This document shows positions 7,932-15,836 of a stretch of 64,000 bases of DNA, piece by piece. The position numbers were made by a program, and so were the translations under genes. The stretch covers positions 124,001 through 188,000 of the forward strand of contig CAYNHT010000003.1 of the NCBI GenBank assembly GCA_964397485.1. The letters are read 5' to 3'. How positions within the stretch are numbered: position 1 is the stretch's first letter; each line of letters begins with the position of its first letter. Under the pieces are notes generated by a model. The model was not told the origin of the DNA and ran no database searches. It saw only the letters and a list, made by a program, of their open reading frames with translations. This DNA is from CAYNHT01 sp964397485 (lineage in GTDB: Bacteria > Bacillota_I > Bacilli_A > RF39 > UBA660).

Positions 7932-9218
7932 ATGATAGATATTAATTTAATAAGAGAAAATAGCAATTTAGTAAAAGAAAATATAAAGAAGAAATTTCAG
8001 GAACATAAACTACCATTAGTTGATGAAGTATATGAATTAGATAAAAAATTCCGTGAAATTAAATTAAATGGAGATAATTTACGTGCTTTAAAAAATTCTA
8101 AAAGTTCTGAAATTGGTTTATTAATGCGAGATGGCAAAAAAGAGGAAGCAGATAAAATTAAAGAAGAAATAAATCAATATAATAATAATATATTACAATT
8201 AGAAAAAGACGAAAATGAATTAGCGGCTAAAATAAGAGGGATAATGCTACAAATTCCTAACATAATTGCTAATTCGGTTCCTATAGGTAAGGATGATAGT
8301 GAAAATGTTGAAGTTGAATGTTTTGGAGAAAAAACAAAATACTCATATGAAGTTCCATATCATTTGGACATTTTAGAAAACTTAAATGGGATTGACTTAG
8401 ATAGTGCTAGAAGAGTAAGTGGTAACGGATTTTATTATCTAATGGGTGATATAGCTAGACTTCATTCAGCAGTACTAACATATGCTCGTGATTTTATGAT
8501 AAATAAAGGATTTGTGTATGTAATTCCGCCTTATATGATTAGAAGTGACGTTGTAGATGGGGTAATGAGTTTTGAAGAAATGGATGCAATGATGTATAAA
8601 ATAGAAGGTGAAGACTTGTATTTAATTGGTACTAGTGAACATTCTATGATTGGAAAATTTAAAGATACAATATTAGATGCTAATGAATTACCACATACAC
8701 TTACTAGTTATTCACCATGTTTCAGAAAAGAAAAAGGAGCTCATGGAATTGAAGAAAGAGGAATATACCGCATTCATCAATTTGAAAAACAAGAAATGAT
8801 TGTAGTTTGTGATCCTAAAGAAAGTGAAGAATGGTTTGAAAAAATGTATCAATATACAGTGGAATTATTTAGAAGTATGGATATTCCGGTTCGTGCTTTA
8901 GAATGCTGCTCTGGTGATTTAGCAGATTTAAAATATAAAAGTATTGATATCGAAGCTTGGAGTCCTAGACAAGAAAAGTATTTCGAAGTTGGAAGTTGTT
9001 CAAATTTAACTGATGCACAAAGCCGTCGCTTAGGAATTAGAGTAAAAAATGGTAACGAAAAATATTACGCACATACCCTTAACAATACTGTTGTTGCACC
9101 CCCAAGAATGCTTATATCACTTTTAGAAAACCATTTGAATGAAGATGGAAGTATTAATATTCCAAAAGTTTTAAGGCCATATATGGGTAATATAGAAAGA
9201 ATTTGTGTAAAAAAATAA
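7932..9218 (+). CDS. serS: Seryl-tRNA synthetase
   Basis: Charges tRNA-Ser (and tRNA-Sec where present) with serine. The 428 residues have the N-terminal coiled-coil tRNA-binding arm (about 1-105, rich in Lys/Glu with EADKIKEEIN) followed by a class II catalytic domain with GTSEHSM (motif 2 approach), FRKEKGAHGIEERGIYRIHQF (motif 2, quoted in part: RIHQFEKQE) and TLNNTVVAPPRML (motif 3 region). AGAAGGA stands 7 bases before the ATG. The Ser-specific T-box upstream confirms the identity. Its stop overlaps the murI start (TAATG). Confidence 0.97.
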   Translation: MIDINLIRENSNLVKENIKKKFQEHKLPLVDEVYELDKKFREIKLNGDNLRALKNSKSSEIGLLMRDGKKEEADKIKEEINQYNNNILQLEKDENELAAKIRGIMLQIPNIIANSVPIGKDDSENVEVECFGEKTKYSYEVPYHLDILENLNGIDLDSARRVSGNGFYYLMGDIARLHSAVLTYARDFMINKGFVYVIPPYMIRSDVVDGVMSFEEMDAMMYKIEGEDLYLIGTSEHSMIGKFKDTILDANELPHTLTSYSPCFRKEKGAHGIEERGIYRIHQFEKQEMIVVCDPKESEEWFEKMYQYTVELFRSMDIPVRALECCSGDLADLKYKSIDIEAWSPRQEKYFEVGSCSNLTDAQSRRLGIRVKNGNEKYYAHTLNNTVVAPPRMLISLLENHLNEDGSINIPKVLRPYMGNIERICVKK

Positions 9219-9955
9219 TGAGAATTGGTGTATTTGATTCTGGTATTGGCGGTTTAACAGTACTAAAAAGTTTAATCAAAAAACACCCTAATCACCAATA
9301 TTTTTATTTTGGTGATACTATAAATTTACCATATGGCGAAAAGACTAAGGATCAATTATATAGTTTTACTAGCAAAATCATTGATTTTCTTCTTAGTAAA
9401 AAAATAGATATAATTATAATTGCATGTGGAACTGTTAGTTCCAATATCTACGATGATATAAAAAATAATTATGATGTTAAAATAATTGACGTTATAAACC
9501 CTGCTATTGGATATATACAAAATCAAAGTTATAAACAAGTAGGAATAATAGGTACACATATGACAATAAAAAGTAAAGTTTTTGAAAAGAAACTGAATAT
9601 CCCTGTTATAACTGTGGAATGTCCAATGTTTGTCCCATTAATTGAAAATTCTTTAGTTGATACTGCTGATTTTAATAAGTATATTAATGAATATCTAAGC
9701 GTTTTTAAAACCAAAAATATAGAAGCTTTAGTATTAGGGTGTACTCACTATCCACTTATTACCTCACAGATAAATAAATATCTATCAAAAGATATTAAAT
9801 TAATTGATTTAGGTGAGGTTATTGCAAATACAATAACAATAGAAAACGAACAAAAACAAGTTGTGGAATTATATTTTAGTAAAGTTGATAATAATTTAAT
9901 AAATAATGTTCAAAATATAATTGGTGATTATATCATAATAGAAAAGAGGTTATAA
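9218..9955 (+). CDS. murI: Glutamate racemase
   Basis: Makes D-glutamate for the peptidoglycan stem peptide, a cofactor-independent racemase of the cytoplasm. The start is the ATG overlapping the serS stop (TAATG at 9216-9220), giving MRIGVFDSGIGGLTVLK. The two catalytic cysteines lie in ACGTVSSN and LGCTHYPL. At 245 residues it is slightly shorter than the usual 260-270. Translational coupling to serS is likely. A clean hairpin terminator follows the stop. Confidence 0.95.
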   Translation: MRIGVFDSGIGGLTVLKSLIKKHPNHQYFYFGDTINLPYGEKTKDQLYSFTSKIIDFLLSKKIDIIIIACGTVSSNIYDDIKNNYDVKIIDVINPAIGYIQNQSYKQVGIIGTHMTIKSKVFEKKLNIPVITVECPMFVPLIENSLVDTADFNKYINEYLSVFKTKNIEALVLGCTHYPLITSQINKYLSKDIKLIDLGEVIANTITIENEQKQVVELYFSKVDNNLINNVQNIIGDYIIIEKRL

Positions 9956-9980
9956 GGTAGTTATCAAACTACCTTATTTT
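9954..9980 (+). terminator. Terminator after murI
   Basis: AAGGTAGT (9954-9961) and ACTACCTT (9968-9975) form a perfect 8-bp stem with a 6-base loop, then ATTTTAATT. The T-run is modest, and the next gene starts only 7 bases later, so readthrough is possible. Confidence 0.6.
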
Positions 9981-9986
9981 AATTAG

Positions 9987-10850
9987 ATGAAAAAAACAAT
10001 TAAATTTATATTTATAACTATGTTACTTTTCTATTTTGGAAAAGTAAAAGCAGTTGACAATTATAATTTTCTAGGACTTGGAGATTCCGTTACATCTGGT
10101 TTTGGGATAAGTGATAATAAAGATTATATATCAATCGTTAATGAATACCTGAAAGACAATATTATTAATAAAACTGTTATACTAGATAATAAAGCTGTTA
10201 ATGGATTAACATCAAAAGGGCTATTAAATACAATAAAAAATAATGATAATATAAAAGGTCAAATAAAACAATCTGACTTAATCATTTTGAGTATTGGAGG
10301 CAATGATTATTTAAGTGAGTTAATAACTAGTATAGGCTCATTAGAAAATGAACAAAAATTTGTAAATATAGGCAATGATTTATTAATGAATACAAAAGAT
10401 ATATACGATAATATATTTTCTTTAAATAAAGATGTCGTTCTTATTGTTATTCCTCTTTATAACCCATATGTATTACTGTTACAAAATAATCATAATTTGA
10501 TTGATATTTATAATAAAACAAAGGAAGATTTTGTCAATCAAGTTAATGAATATCGAAATAATTCAAATAGGAATATATATATACCTGTTAATTTAATAAA
10601 AGAATTAGAAAGTACTAATAATCTTAATACTGGAATTGATCCCCATCCAAATGCAAATGGTCATAAGTTAATTGCTGAAGAATGTATAAAAATATTAAAT
10701 GATAAAATCGTAAGAATAAACAATATAGAAGAAGATAATATAGAAAAAGATGTTAATTTTATTTTTAAATATAGATATTATTTAATCATAGTAGTAGTTA
10801 TCATAATTGCAATTATAGCTAAAAGAAGATATAATTTAAAAAGGAAGTGA
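9987..10850 (+). CDS. Secreted, membrane-anchored SGNH/GDSL hydrolase
   Basis: Extracytoplasmic esterase or lipase-like enzyme. The 287 residues begin with a signal peptide (MKKTIKFIFITMLLFYFGKVKA), followed by the GDS block (GLGDSVTSGFG, nucleophile Ser), GGND block III and DPHPNANGH block V with the catalytic Asp and His. A C-terminal hydrophobic helix (YYLIIVVVIIIAIIA) followed by KRRYNLKRK would anchor it on the outer face of the membrane. Substrates could be lipids or acyl groups on wall polymers; this is not decided by sequence. No clear ribosome site precedes the ATG. It ends 4 bases before mutM. Confidence 0.85.
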   Translation: MKKTIKFIFITMLLFYFGKVKAVDNYNFLGLGDSVTSGFGISDNKDYISIVNEYLKDNIINKTVILDNKAVNGLTSKGLLNTIKNNDNIKGQIKQSDLIILSIGGNDYLSELITSIGSLENEQKFVNIGNDLLMNTKDIYDNIFSLNKDVVLIVIPLYNPYVLLLQNNHNLIDIYNKTKEDFVNQVNEYRNNSNRNIYIPVNLIKELESTNNLNTGIDPHPNANGHKLIAEECIKILNDKIVRINNIEEDNIEKDVNFIFKYRYYLIIVVVIIIAIIAKRRYNLKRK

Positions 10851-10854
10851 TAAT

Positions 10855-11682
10855 ATGCCCGAATTGCCAGAAGTTGAAACAGTTAAAGAAACATTAAAAA
10901 AGCAAATCATAAATAAAAAGATAATTGATGTAAATATATATTATGATAAATTGGTCGAATATCCTGTTTTAGAGGAATTTAGAGACAAAATCAAAGACCA
11001 AACAATAGTTGATATTAAAAGACGAGGAAAATGGTTGATGTTTGAATTGAATGATTATTATTTGCTTAGCCATTTAAGGATGGAGGGTAAATATTTCATA
11101 AAAAATAGTGATGATATAGTACAAAAACATGAACATATTTCGTTTGTATTTCATACCAATGAACAATTACGATATCAAGATACTCGAAAATTTGGTAGGA
11201 TGCATTTGATCAAAAAGGATTTGGTTTATTCTAGTAAACCAATTAATGAATTAGGGTTAGAGCCTTGGGATAATAATTTGACAGTTGATTATTTAAAAAC
11301 AAAATATAAAAATAAAAAATTGCCAATTAAAACAGTTATTTTAGATCAAAGTATTATAGTTGGGATAGGAAATATATATGCTGATGAAATTTTATTTTTA
11401 AGTAATATAAATCCTTTAGAAAAATGTAATGAGTTAAACGAAATTCAGCTACAAGCGATAATTGATAATACTAAAAGTGTTTTAGAAAAAGCAATCGAAG
11501 CAGGCGGTACAACAATAAGAAGTTATACATCTAGTGAGGGTGTGCATGGGAGATTTCAAAATGAATTATTAGTACATGGAAAAAACAAGGAAAATTGTCC
11601 CACTTGTAATAATGAAATTAATAAAATTAAAGTAGGTGGGCGAGGCACTTATTATTGCCCTAATTGTCAAAAAAAAGCATAG
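10855..11682 (+). CDS. mutM: Formamidopyrimidine-DNA glycosylase
   Basis: Base-excision repair enzyme removing 8-oxoguanine and formamidopyrimidines, with AP lyase activity. The mature N-terminus PELPEVETV holds the catalytic proline and Glu; KRRGKW supplies the conserved Lys, and the helix-two-turn-helix region contains GIGNIYADEIL. The C-terminal zinc finger CPTC...CPNC with the GGRGTYYC arginine is intact. The 275 residues match the family. In Bacillus mutM follows polA; here it is about 4.6 kb downstream, paired with the SGNH hydrolase. Confidence 0.97.
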   Translation: MPELPEVETVKETLKKQIINKKIIDVNIYYDKLVEYPVLEEFRDKIKDQTIVDIKRRGKWLMFELNDYYLLSHLRMEGKYFIKNSDDIVQKHEHISFVFHTNEQLRYQDTRKFGRMHLIKKDLVYSSKPINELGLEPWDNNLTVDYLKTKYKNKKLPIKTVILDQSIIVGIGNIYADEILFLSNINPLEKCNELNEIQLQAIIDNTKSVLEKAIEAGGTTIRSYTSSEGVHGRFQNELLVHGKNKENCPTCNNEINKIKVGGRGTYYCPNCQKKA

Positions 11683-11695
11683 GATGCTTTTTTTA
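11671..11695 (+). terminator. Terminator overlapping the mutM stop
   Basis: AAAAAAGCAT (11671-11680), an AGG loop that includes the stop, and ATGCTTTTTTT (11684-11694). Confidence 0.75.
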
Positions 11696-11733
11696 TTGAT
11701 TAAAAACACGTATAAATTAACCATAATTGTAAA

Positions 11734-11798
11734 AAATAAGTAAAGTTTAAAAAAATATGCTTTAACCCTTTACTTTACTTATTTAAATATGGTAAAAT
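11734..11798 (+). promoter_or_regulatory. pyk promoter region with a 13-bp inverted repeat
   Basis: AAATAAGTAAAGT (11734-11746) and ACTTTACTTATTT (11772-11784) are perfect inverted copies 25 bases apart. The second overlaps a -35-like TTTACT; TAAAAT at 11793-11798 preceded by TGG serves as an extended -10. The dyad could be an operator for a sugar-responsive repressor; no known site is recognised. Confidence 0.5.
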
Positions 11799-11835
11799 TA
11801 CCTTTGTTTTGATTTTGACAAAAAGGAAGTGTAAC

Positions 11836-13245
11836 ATGAAAAAAACAAAAATAATATGTAGTATAGGTCCAGCTAGTCGTAATTATGAGACTATGAAAAA
11901 AATGATTGAATCGGGAATGAATGTAGCTAGAATTAATTTTTCACATGCTGATGAAATTGAAAAAAGTGAGACAATTGAATTAGTAAATAGAATAAATAGT
12001 GATATAAATTCAAGTGTTGCTATTTTATTTGATACCAAAGGTCCAGATTTTAGAACAGGTTTGTTAGAAAATAACGAAATTATTCTAGAAGAGGGTAAAG
12101 AAATAAAAATAGTTAAAGAAGATGTTTTAGGAAACATAGATAGAATTACCGTTAACTACAAAGAAGCACTAGATGATATTAATGTGGGCAACACAATATT
12201 ATTAGAAGATGGATTAATGAAGTTATCAGTTATAGAAAAAGACGAAAAAGGATTAACTTGTAAAATCATTAACGGTGGTGTTTTAGGTAATCGTAAGGGA
12301 GTTAATGTTCCAGGGGTAGAATTAAATGTACCTTTCATAAGTGAGCAAGATTACAATGATATTGTATATGCTTGTGAGCACAATGGAGACTATTTAGCTT
12401 TATCATTTGTTGATTCTAAAGATGATATTATAGAGGCTAAAAAGATATTAAAAGAGCATAATGGTGAAGGTATGCAAATAATATCTAAAGTAGAAAGTAA
12501 TACAGCTATTAAAAATATTGATGAAATTATAGAGTATAGTGATGGTATTATGGTTGCTCGTGGTGATTTAGGTGTTGAGGTTCCTATGCAACAACTACCA
12601 ATATTACAAAAAATGATTATTGATAAATGTCGTATGCAAGGTAAATTTTGTATAGTGGCTACTGAAATGTTGTCATCTATGCAAAAAAATGCTCGTCCTA
12701 CTCGTGCTGAAGTTTCAGACATAGCTAATGCTGTTTTAGATGGAACAGATGCTGTTATGTTAAGTGGTGAAACAACTGTTGGTAAGTATCCGATAGAAGC
12801 AGTTAAATATATGGCTGATATTTGCGAAAATACGGAAATGCATATTGATTACAAAAATCAAACTGATTGTATAAAAAAACCAGATATAACAGCAACTATT
12901 GCTCGTAGTGTAGTTGATAGTGCTAATGTATTAAACGCTAAAGTTATAGCAGCTGCTACTATGAGTGGATATACTGCTAGAAAAATTAGTACATTAAGAC
13001 CAGAATCAATTATTTTAGCTGGTTGTCCAACTAAGAAAGTAGCGCTTTCGTTAGCTCTTAACTGGGGAGTTTATCCAACAAATGTACCAATTTATAATAG
13101 TACAGATGAAATAGTTAATGATGCGTTAAAAAAAGCAAAAGAATTTATGCCTTTAAAAGAAAAAGATATTGTTATTATAACTGGTGGTTTTCCAAATAAC
13201 ACAGAGGTAAAAGCAACTAATTTCTTAAAAATCGCAGAAATATAA
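11836..13245 (+). CDS. pyk: Pyruvate kinase (copy 1)
   Basis: Last step of glycolysis, PEP + ADP to pyruvate + ATP. The start is the ATG after AAAAGGAAGTG, giving MKKTKIICSIGPASR; an upstream in-frame ATA codon has no ribosome site. Family landmarks: NFSHA, DTKGPDFRTG, a B domain (about residues 70-165), SKVES with the catalytic Lys, MVARGDLGVE, and RPTRAEVSDIANAVLDGTDAVMLSGET (active-site loop; quoted in part: LDGTDAVMLSGET). The residue usually Glu in K+-dependent enzymes (DTKGPE) is Asp here. The length of 469 fits type I bacterial enzymes without the extra C-terminal PEP-utilisation domain. A second copy lies at 54835. Confidence 0.95.
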   Translation: MKKTKIICSIGPASRNYETMKKMIESGMNVARINFSHADEIEKSETIELVNRINSDINSSVAILFDTKGPDFRTGLLENNEIILEEGKEIKIVKEDVLGNIDRITVNYKEALDDINVGNTILLEDGLMKLSVIEKDEKGLTCKIINGGVLGNRKGVNVPGVELNVPFISEQDYNDIVYACEHNGDYLALSFVDSKDDIIEAKKILKEHNGEGMQIISKVESNTAIKNIDEIIEYSDGIMVARGDLGVEVPMQQLPILQKMIIDKCRMQGKFCIVATEMLSSMQKNARPTRAEVSDIANAVLDGTDAVMLSGETTVGKYPIEAVKYMADICENTEMHIDYKNQTDCIKKPDITATIARSVVDSANVLNAKVIAAATMSGYTARKISTLRPESIILAGCPTKKVALSLALNWGVYPTNVPIYNSTDEIVNDALKKAKEFMPLKEKDIVIITGGFPNNTEVKATNFLKIAEI

Positions 13246-13256
13246 AAAAGATAAAA

Positions 13257-14411
13257 TTATTTTATAAGAGGTTTATTTATATACTCACTCTTAATAAAAT
13301 TAATTTTATCTTTTTCTTTTAATATAGAAGCATACACACTTGTTGCTCTAAAATCTAATTCTAACATTTTGCTATCACATTTTGAGTAATTTGTTACTAT
13401 AGGGATTTCAATATCTTTTTTAATTTTATTTAAATAATTTTTTCCAAGTTCACTAAATCCTAAAACTCTAACATATTCAATATGCTGCATTTTAGCCGCT
13501 TCTTCTTTAGTGAAATTACACATAATATGTGTTAACATTCTTCTTATTTTATTATATGTATAGCGTTTTGTTTTTATATTCATAATCAGTTCATTTAAAT
13601 CTTTTGAATCTATTATATGTTTTTTTATTCTATTTTCAATTCCTTCATCAACGGTTTGATATATATTTAGATTATCTAATTCATTTAGTATTTTATATTT
13701 TAAAAATGGGTAGTAATCGTCTATAAAATGTAAATTATTTTGTAAATATTTATTTGTTACAGTTGGGACATATAATGCAACATTTTTATTTTCTTTTAAA
13801 GCCTTTCTAATGCTGCTAGCACTAACAACATTAGAATCTAATTCTAAAGAATGATAGTTATTAGTTCTTTTTATACAATAAGGAACAATTTTACTTTCTA
13901 ATTTTTGTATTTCTCTAATATAACTAATACCTAAAATATCATTAGGAGTATTCACTTTTTCCCCAACTATATCGTGTAGAGCATTAGATAATGCTGTTGG
14001 ATAATTAGCACCACTATCAATGTGCTTTTTAACATTTTCATTGTATTGCTCATGATTTATTTGAATATTTGCTAATTTTTTCAATAGTTCAATATCGGCA
14101 GTTTCACTTCCGAAAATAAGTTTATCTACTTTTAAATGTTCTAATAATTCAATACTACCTCTTGCAAAAATATCCGCACTTTGAGTAGCAAAAACAAAAG
14201 GAAGTTCAATAACCAAATCAATGCCGCTTTCTAAAGCTATTTTTGCTTTATCCCATTTATTAATAATACTGGTTTCCCCTCGTTGCATAAAATTACCACT
14301 CATTATTAAAACTATAGTATGATCAGGACACATTTCTTTTACTTTGTTTAAGTGATATAAGTGCCCATTATGAAAGGGATTATATTCACAAATAATACCA
14401 ACGCTTTTCAT
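13257..14411 (-). CDS. tmcAL: tRNA(Met) cytidine acetate ligase TmcAL (YlbM family)
   Basis: Makes N4-acetylcytidine at the wobble base of elongator tRNA-Met from acetate and ATP. The N-terminal nucleotidyltransferase fold shows the adenylate-binding signature EYNPFHNGHLYHL and MSGNFMQRGE, then ELPFVFATQSAD. About 384 residues, within the usual range. The minus-strand start at 14411 is chosen because GGTGA lies at the right distance; the ATG at 14423 lacks a ribosome site. In Bacillus ylbM sits next to ylbN (yceD) and rpmF, and here the same genes follow on the opposite strand. It converges on pyk with 11 bases between them. Confidence 0.92.
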   Translation of the reverse strand: MKSVGIICEYNPFHNGHLYHLNKVKEMCPDHTIVLIMSGNFMQRGETSIINKWDKAKIALESGIDLVIELPFVFATQSADIFARGSIELLEHLKVDKLIFGSETADIELLKKLANIQINHEQYNENVKKHIDSGANYPTALSNALHDIVGEKVNTPNDILGISYIREIQKLESKIVPYCIKRTNNYHSLELDSNVVSASSIRKALKENKNVALYVPTVTNKYLQNNLHFIDDYYPFLKYKILNELDNLNIYQTVDEGIENRIKKHIIDSKDLNELIMNIKTKRYTYNKIRRMLTHIMCNFTKEEAAKMQHIEYVRVLGFSELGKNYLNKIKKDIEIPIVTNYSKCDSKMLELDFRATSVYASILKEKDKINFIKSEYINKPLIK

Positions 14412-14477
14412 TAAAATCACCATATATATAATAACATATTTTATTTTAAAATAAAAATTATTTATACTTAAAATAAT

Positions 14478-14506
14478 TTGACAAAAAGTAAGTTAAGTGA
14501 TAGAAT
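14478..14506 (+). promoter_or_regulatory. Promoter of the 147-aa hypothetical gene
   Basis: TTGACA (14478-14483), a 17-base spacer, TAGAAT (14501-14506). It overlaps an in-frame upstream GTG (14497), which rules that start out. Confidence 0.8.
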
Positions 14507-14532
14507 ACCTAAATTATAAACGGAGGGAAAGT

Positions 14533-14976
14533 ATGCTGAGTATTTTATTTTTGCCAAAAGATTACGTAGAGAATTATTATGTAGCTGATATTATTGTAAT
14601 AGAAAAGGGTAAGTTAGAAAATCATCAGATTCTTGAACATGATAAATTAATAAGAAAACAAAAAGATAGCGATTATTTATACAAGGATTTAACTACCGGT
14701 TATTATCACCAGGGTTTTTTGGATCTTAAAAAGGCTAGGTTAGGTACTGGTTCGAACGTGTGTTTTAAAATAAAAAATTCTCTTGTAACATATTATCCTT
14801 TCTTGGCATTTAAAAAAATAACTGAACAAGAGGCCTTAGAACTATATCAAAAACTTCCAGAAATAAAAAAACTGATAGATAAAAAAGTTGATATTAGTGA
14901 ACTTATTAAAGAATCTAGAACTGGTTACTCAACTTCTAATAATAAAAAACATAAAATAAAGAAATTAAAATTTTAA
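14533..14976 (+). CDS. Hypothetical protein, 147 aa
   Basis: Not recognised. The ATG at 14533 follows CGGAGGGAAAG; the promoter -10 lies at 14501-14506, so longer versions cannot be made. The protein is soluble-looking with no signal or membrane segment. Its first half is rich in aromatic residues (DYVENYYVADIIV, YLYKDLTTGYYHQGF), its middle contains ARLGTGSNVCFKIKNS, and its tail is a highly basic run (NNKKHKIKKLKF) that might touch nucleic acid. It stands between tmcAL and yceD, among genes for tRNA modification and ribosome supply, but has its own promoter. Confidence 0.65.
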   Translation: MLSILFLPKDYVENYYVADIIVIEKGKLENHQILEHDKLIRKQKDSDYLYKDLTTGYYHQGFLDLKKARLGTGSNVCFKIKNSLVTYYPFLAFKKITEQEALELYQKLPEIKKLIDKKVDISELIKESRTGYSTSNNKKHKIKKLKF

Positions 14977-15025
14977 TATATTCAATAATGGAAATATTAA
15001 CTATAAAAATTATATTAATATATTG

Positions 15026-15054
15026 TTGCTTTTTTATTTAATCTTATGTATAAT
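15026..15054 (+). promoter_or_regulatory. Promoter of yceD-rpmF
   Basis: TTGCTT (15026-15031), a 17-base spacer, TATAAT (15049-15054). The yceD ATG lies 21 bases downstream of the -10. Confidence 0.75.
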
Positions 15055-15075
15055 GTTAATGCTGGTGGTGATGCA

Positions 15076-15561
15076 ATGAATATTGATTTAGTAAAACTTA
15101 ATAATGGTTTAATAAATAGAGTTGATATAGAGCAATCATATCTTTTCTCTGATGAAAAATTAGTCGGTACTGATATACAATCATTGAGCGAAATTAAGTT
15201 AAAAGGATATATTGATAAAGATAATTTAGAAAACTATAGAATATACTTAAATGTTAATGGAGTAATGACAATACCTTGTTCACTTACTTTAAAACCTGTA
15301 GATTATCCTTTTGATATCGAAATTGATGGTTGTTTACAAGAAATACTTGATGAAATTGACAAAAAGATTAAAAAAGTTGAAAATACTATTGATATTTTAC
15401 CGATAATATGGGAAAATATATTAATGGAAATTCCCATGAAGGTTGTAAGTAAAGATGCGAAAGACCTGAAGCTAGAAGGCAACGGTTGGAAGCTTATAAC
15501 TGAAAAAGAAGAATCAAAAGAGATAAATCCAGAATTAGAAAAATTAAAAGATTTATTATAA
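15076..15561 (+). CDS. yceD: DUF177 family protein (YceD/YlbN-like)
   Basis: Member of the DUF177 family, which is almost always encoded directly before rpmF and is linked to 23S rRNA accumulation and ribosome assembly. The 161 residues show a beta-rich middle (KLKGYIDKDNLENYRIYLNV) and the family's first cysteine position in TIPCSLTLKPVDYPF, then an acidic C-terminal half (EINPELEKLKDLL). The ATG at 15076 follows GGTGGTGATG; the upstream in-frame ATG at 15046 overlaps the -10 and is rejected. It ends 15 bases before rpmF. Confidence 0.82.
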   Translation: MNIDLVKLNNGLINRVDIEQSYLFSDEKLVGTDIQSLSEIKLKGYIDKDNLENYRIYLNVNGVMTIPCSLTLKPVDYPFDIEIDGCLQEILDEIDKKIKKVENTIDILPIIWENILMEIPMKVVSKDAKDLKLEGNGWKLITEKEESKEINPELEKLKDLL

Positions 15562-15576
15562 GAAAGAGGTGTTAAT

Positions 15577-15768
15577 ATGGCTGTACCATTTAGAAAAACA
15601 AGTAAAACTAGAAAAAGAATGCGTCGTACACACTATAAAATTAGTGAAAATGGAACAACAAAATGTCCTAAATGTGGTGCTGATATAAGACCACACCGTG
15701 TATGTGCTGCTTGTGGAACATACAAAGGTAAAGAAGTAATTAAAACTACTGAAGAAGCAACTAAATAG
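15577..15768 (+). CDS. rpmF: 50S ribosomal protein L32
   Basis: Large-subunit protein. The N-terminus MAVPFRKTSKTRKRMRRTHY is the L32 signature, followed by a four-cysteine zinc ribbon (CPKCG and CAACG). A tail of about ten residues (IKTTEEATK) goes beyond the usual length. Translation follows yceD from AGAGGTG. A terminator hairpin overlaps the last codons. Confidence 0.97.
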   Translation: MAVPFRKTSKTRKRMRRTHYKISENGTTKCPKCGADIRPHRVCAACGTYKGKEVIKTTEEATK

Positions 15769-15783
15769 TTGTTTCTTTTTTTA
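15754..15783 (+). terminator. Terminator after rpmF
   Basis: GAAGCAACTA and TAGTTGTTTC form a stem across the stop codon, followed by a T-run. Confidence 0.7.
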
Positions 15784-15812
15784 TTTACAAATTACTAAAA
15801 AGACGTTATAAT
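15784..15812 (+). promoter_or_regulatory. Promoter of prepilin 2
   Basis: TTTACA (15784-15789), a 17-base spacer, TATAAT (15807-15812). It directly abuts the T-run of the rpmF terminator. Confidence 0.75.
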
Positions 15813-15836
15813 TATATAAGAGGATAGGTGTTTTTG

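Noticed and set aside
13246..13262. Terminator between pyk copy 1 and tmcAL
   Set aside because: Only short A/T complementarity is present; too weak to call.
14745..14760. GGTTCGAAC resembling a tRNA T-arm
   Set aside because: It lies within a coding frame and no cloverleaf can be drawn around it.
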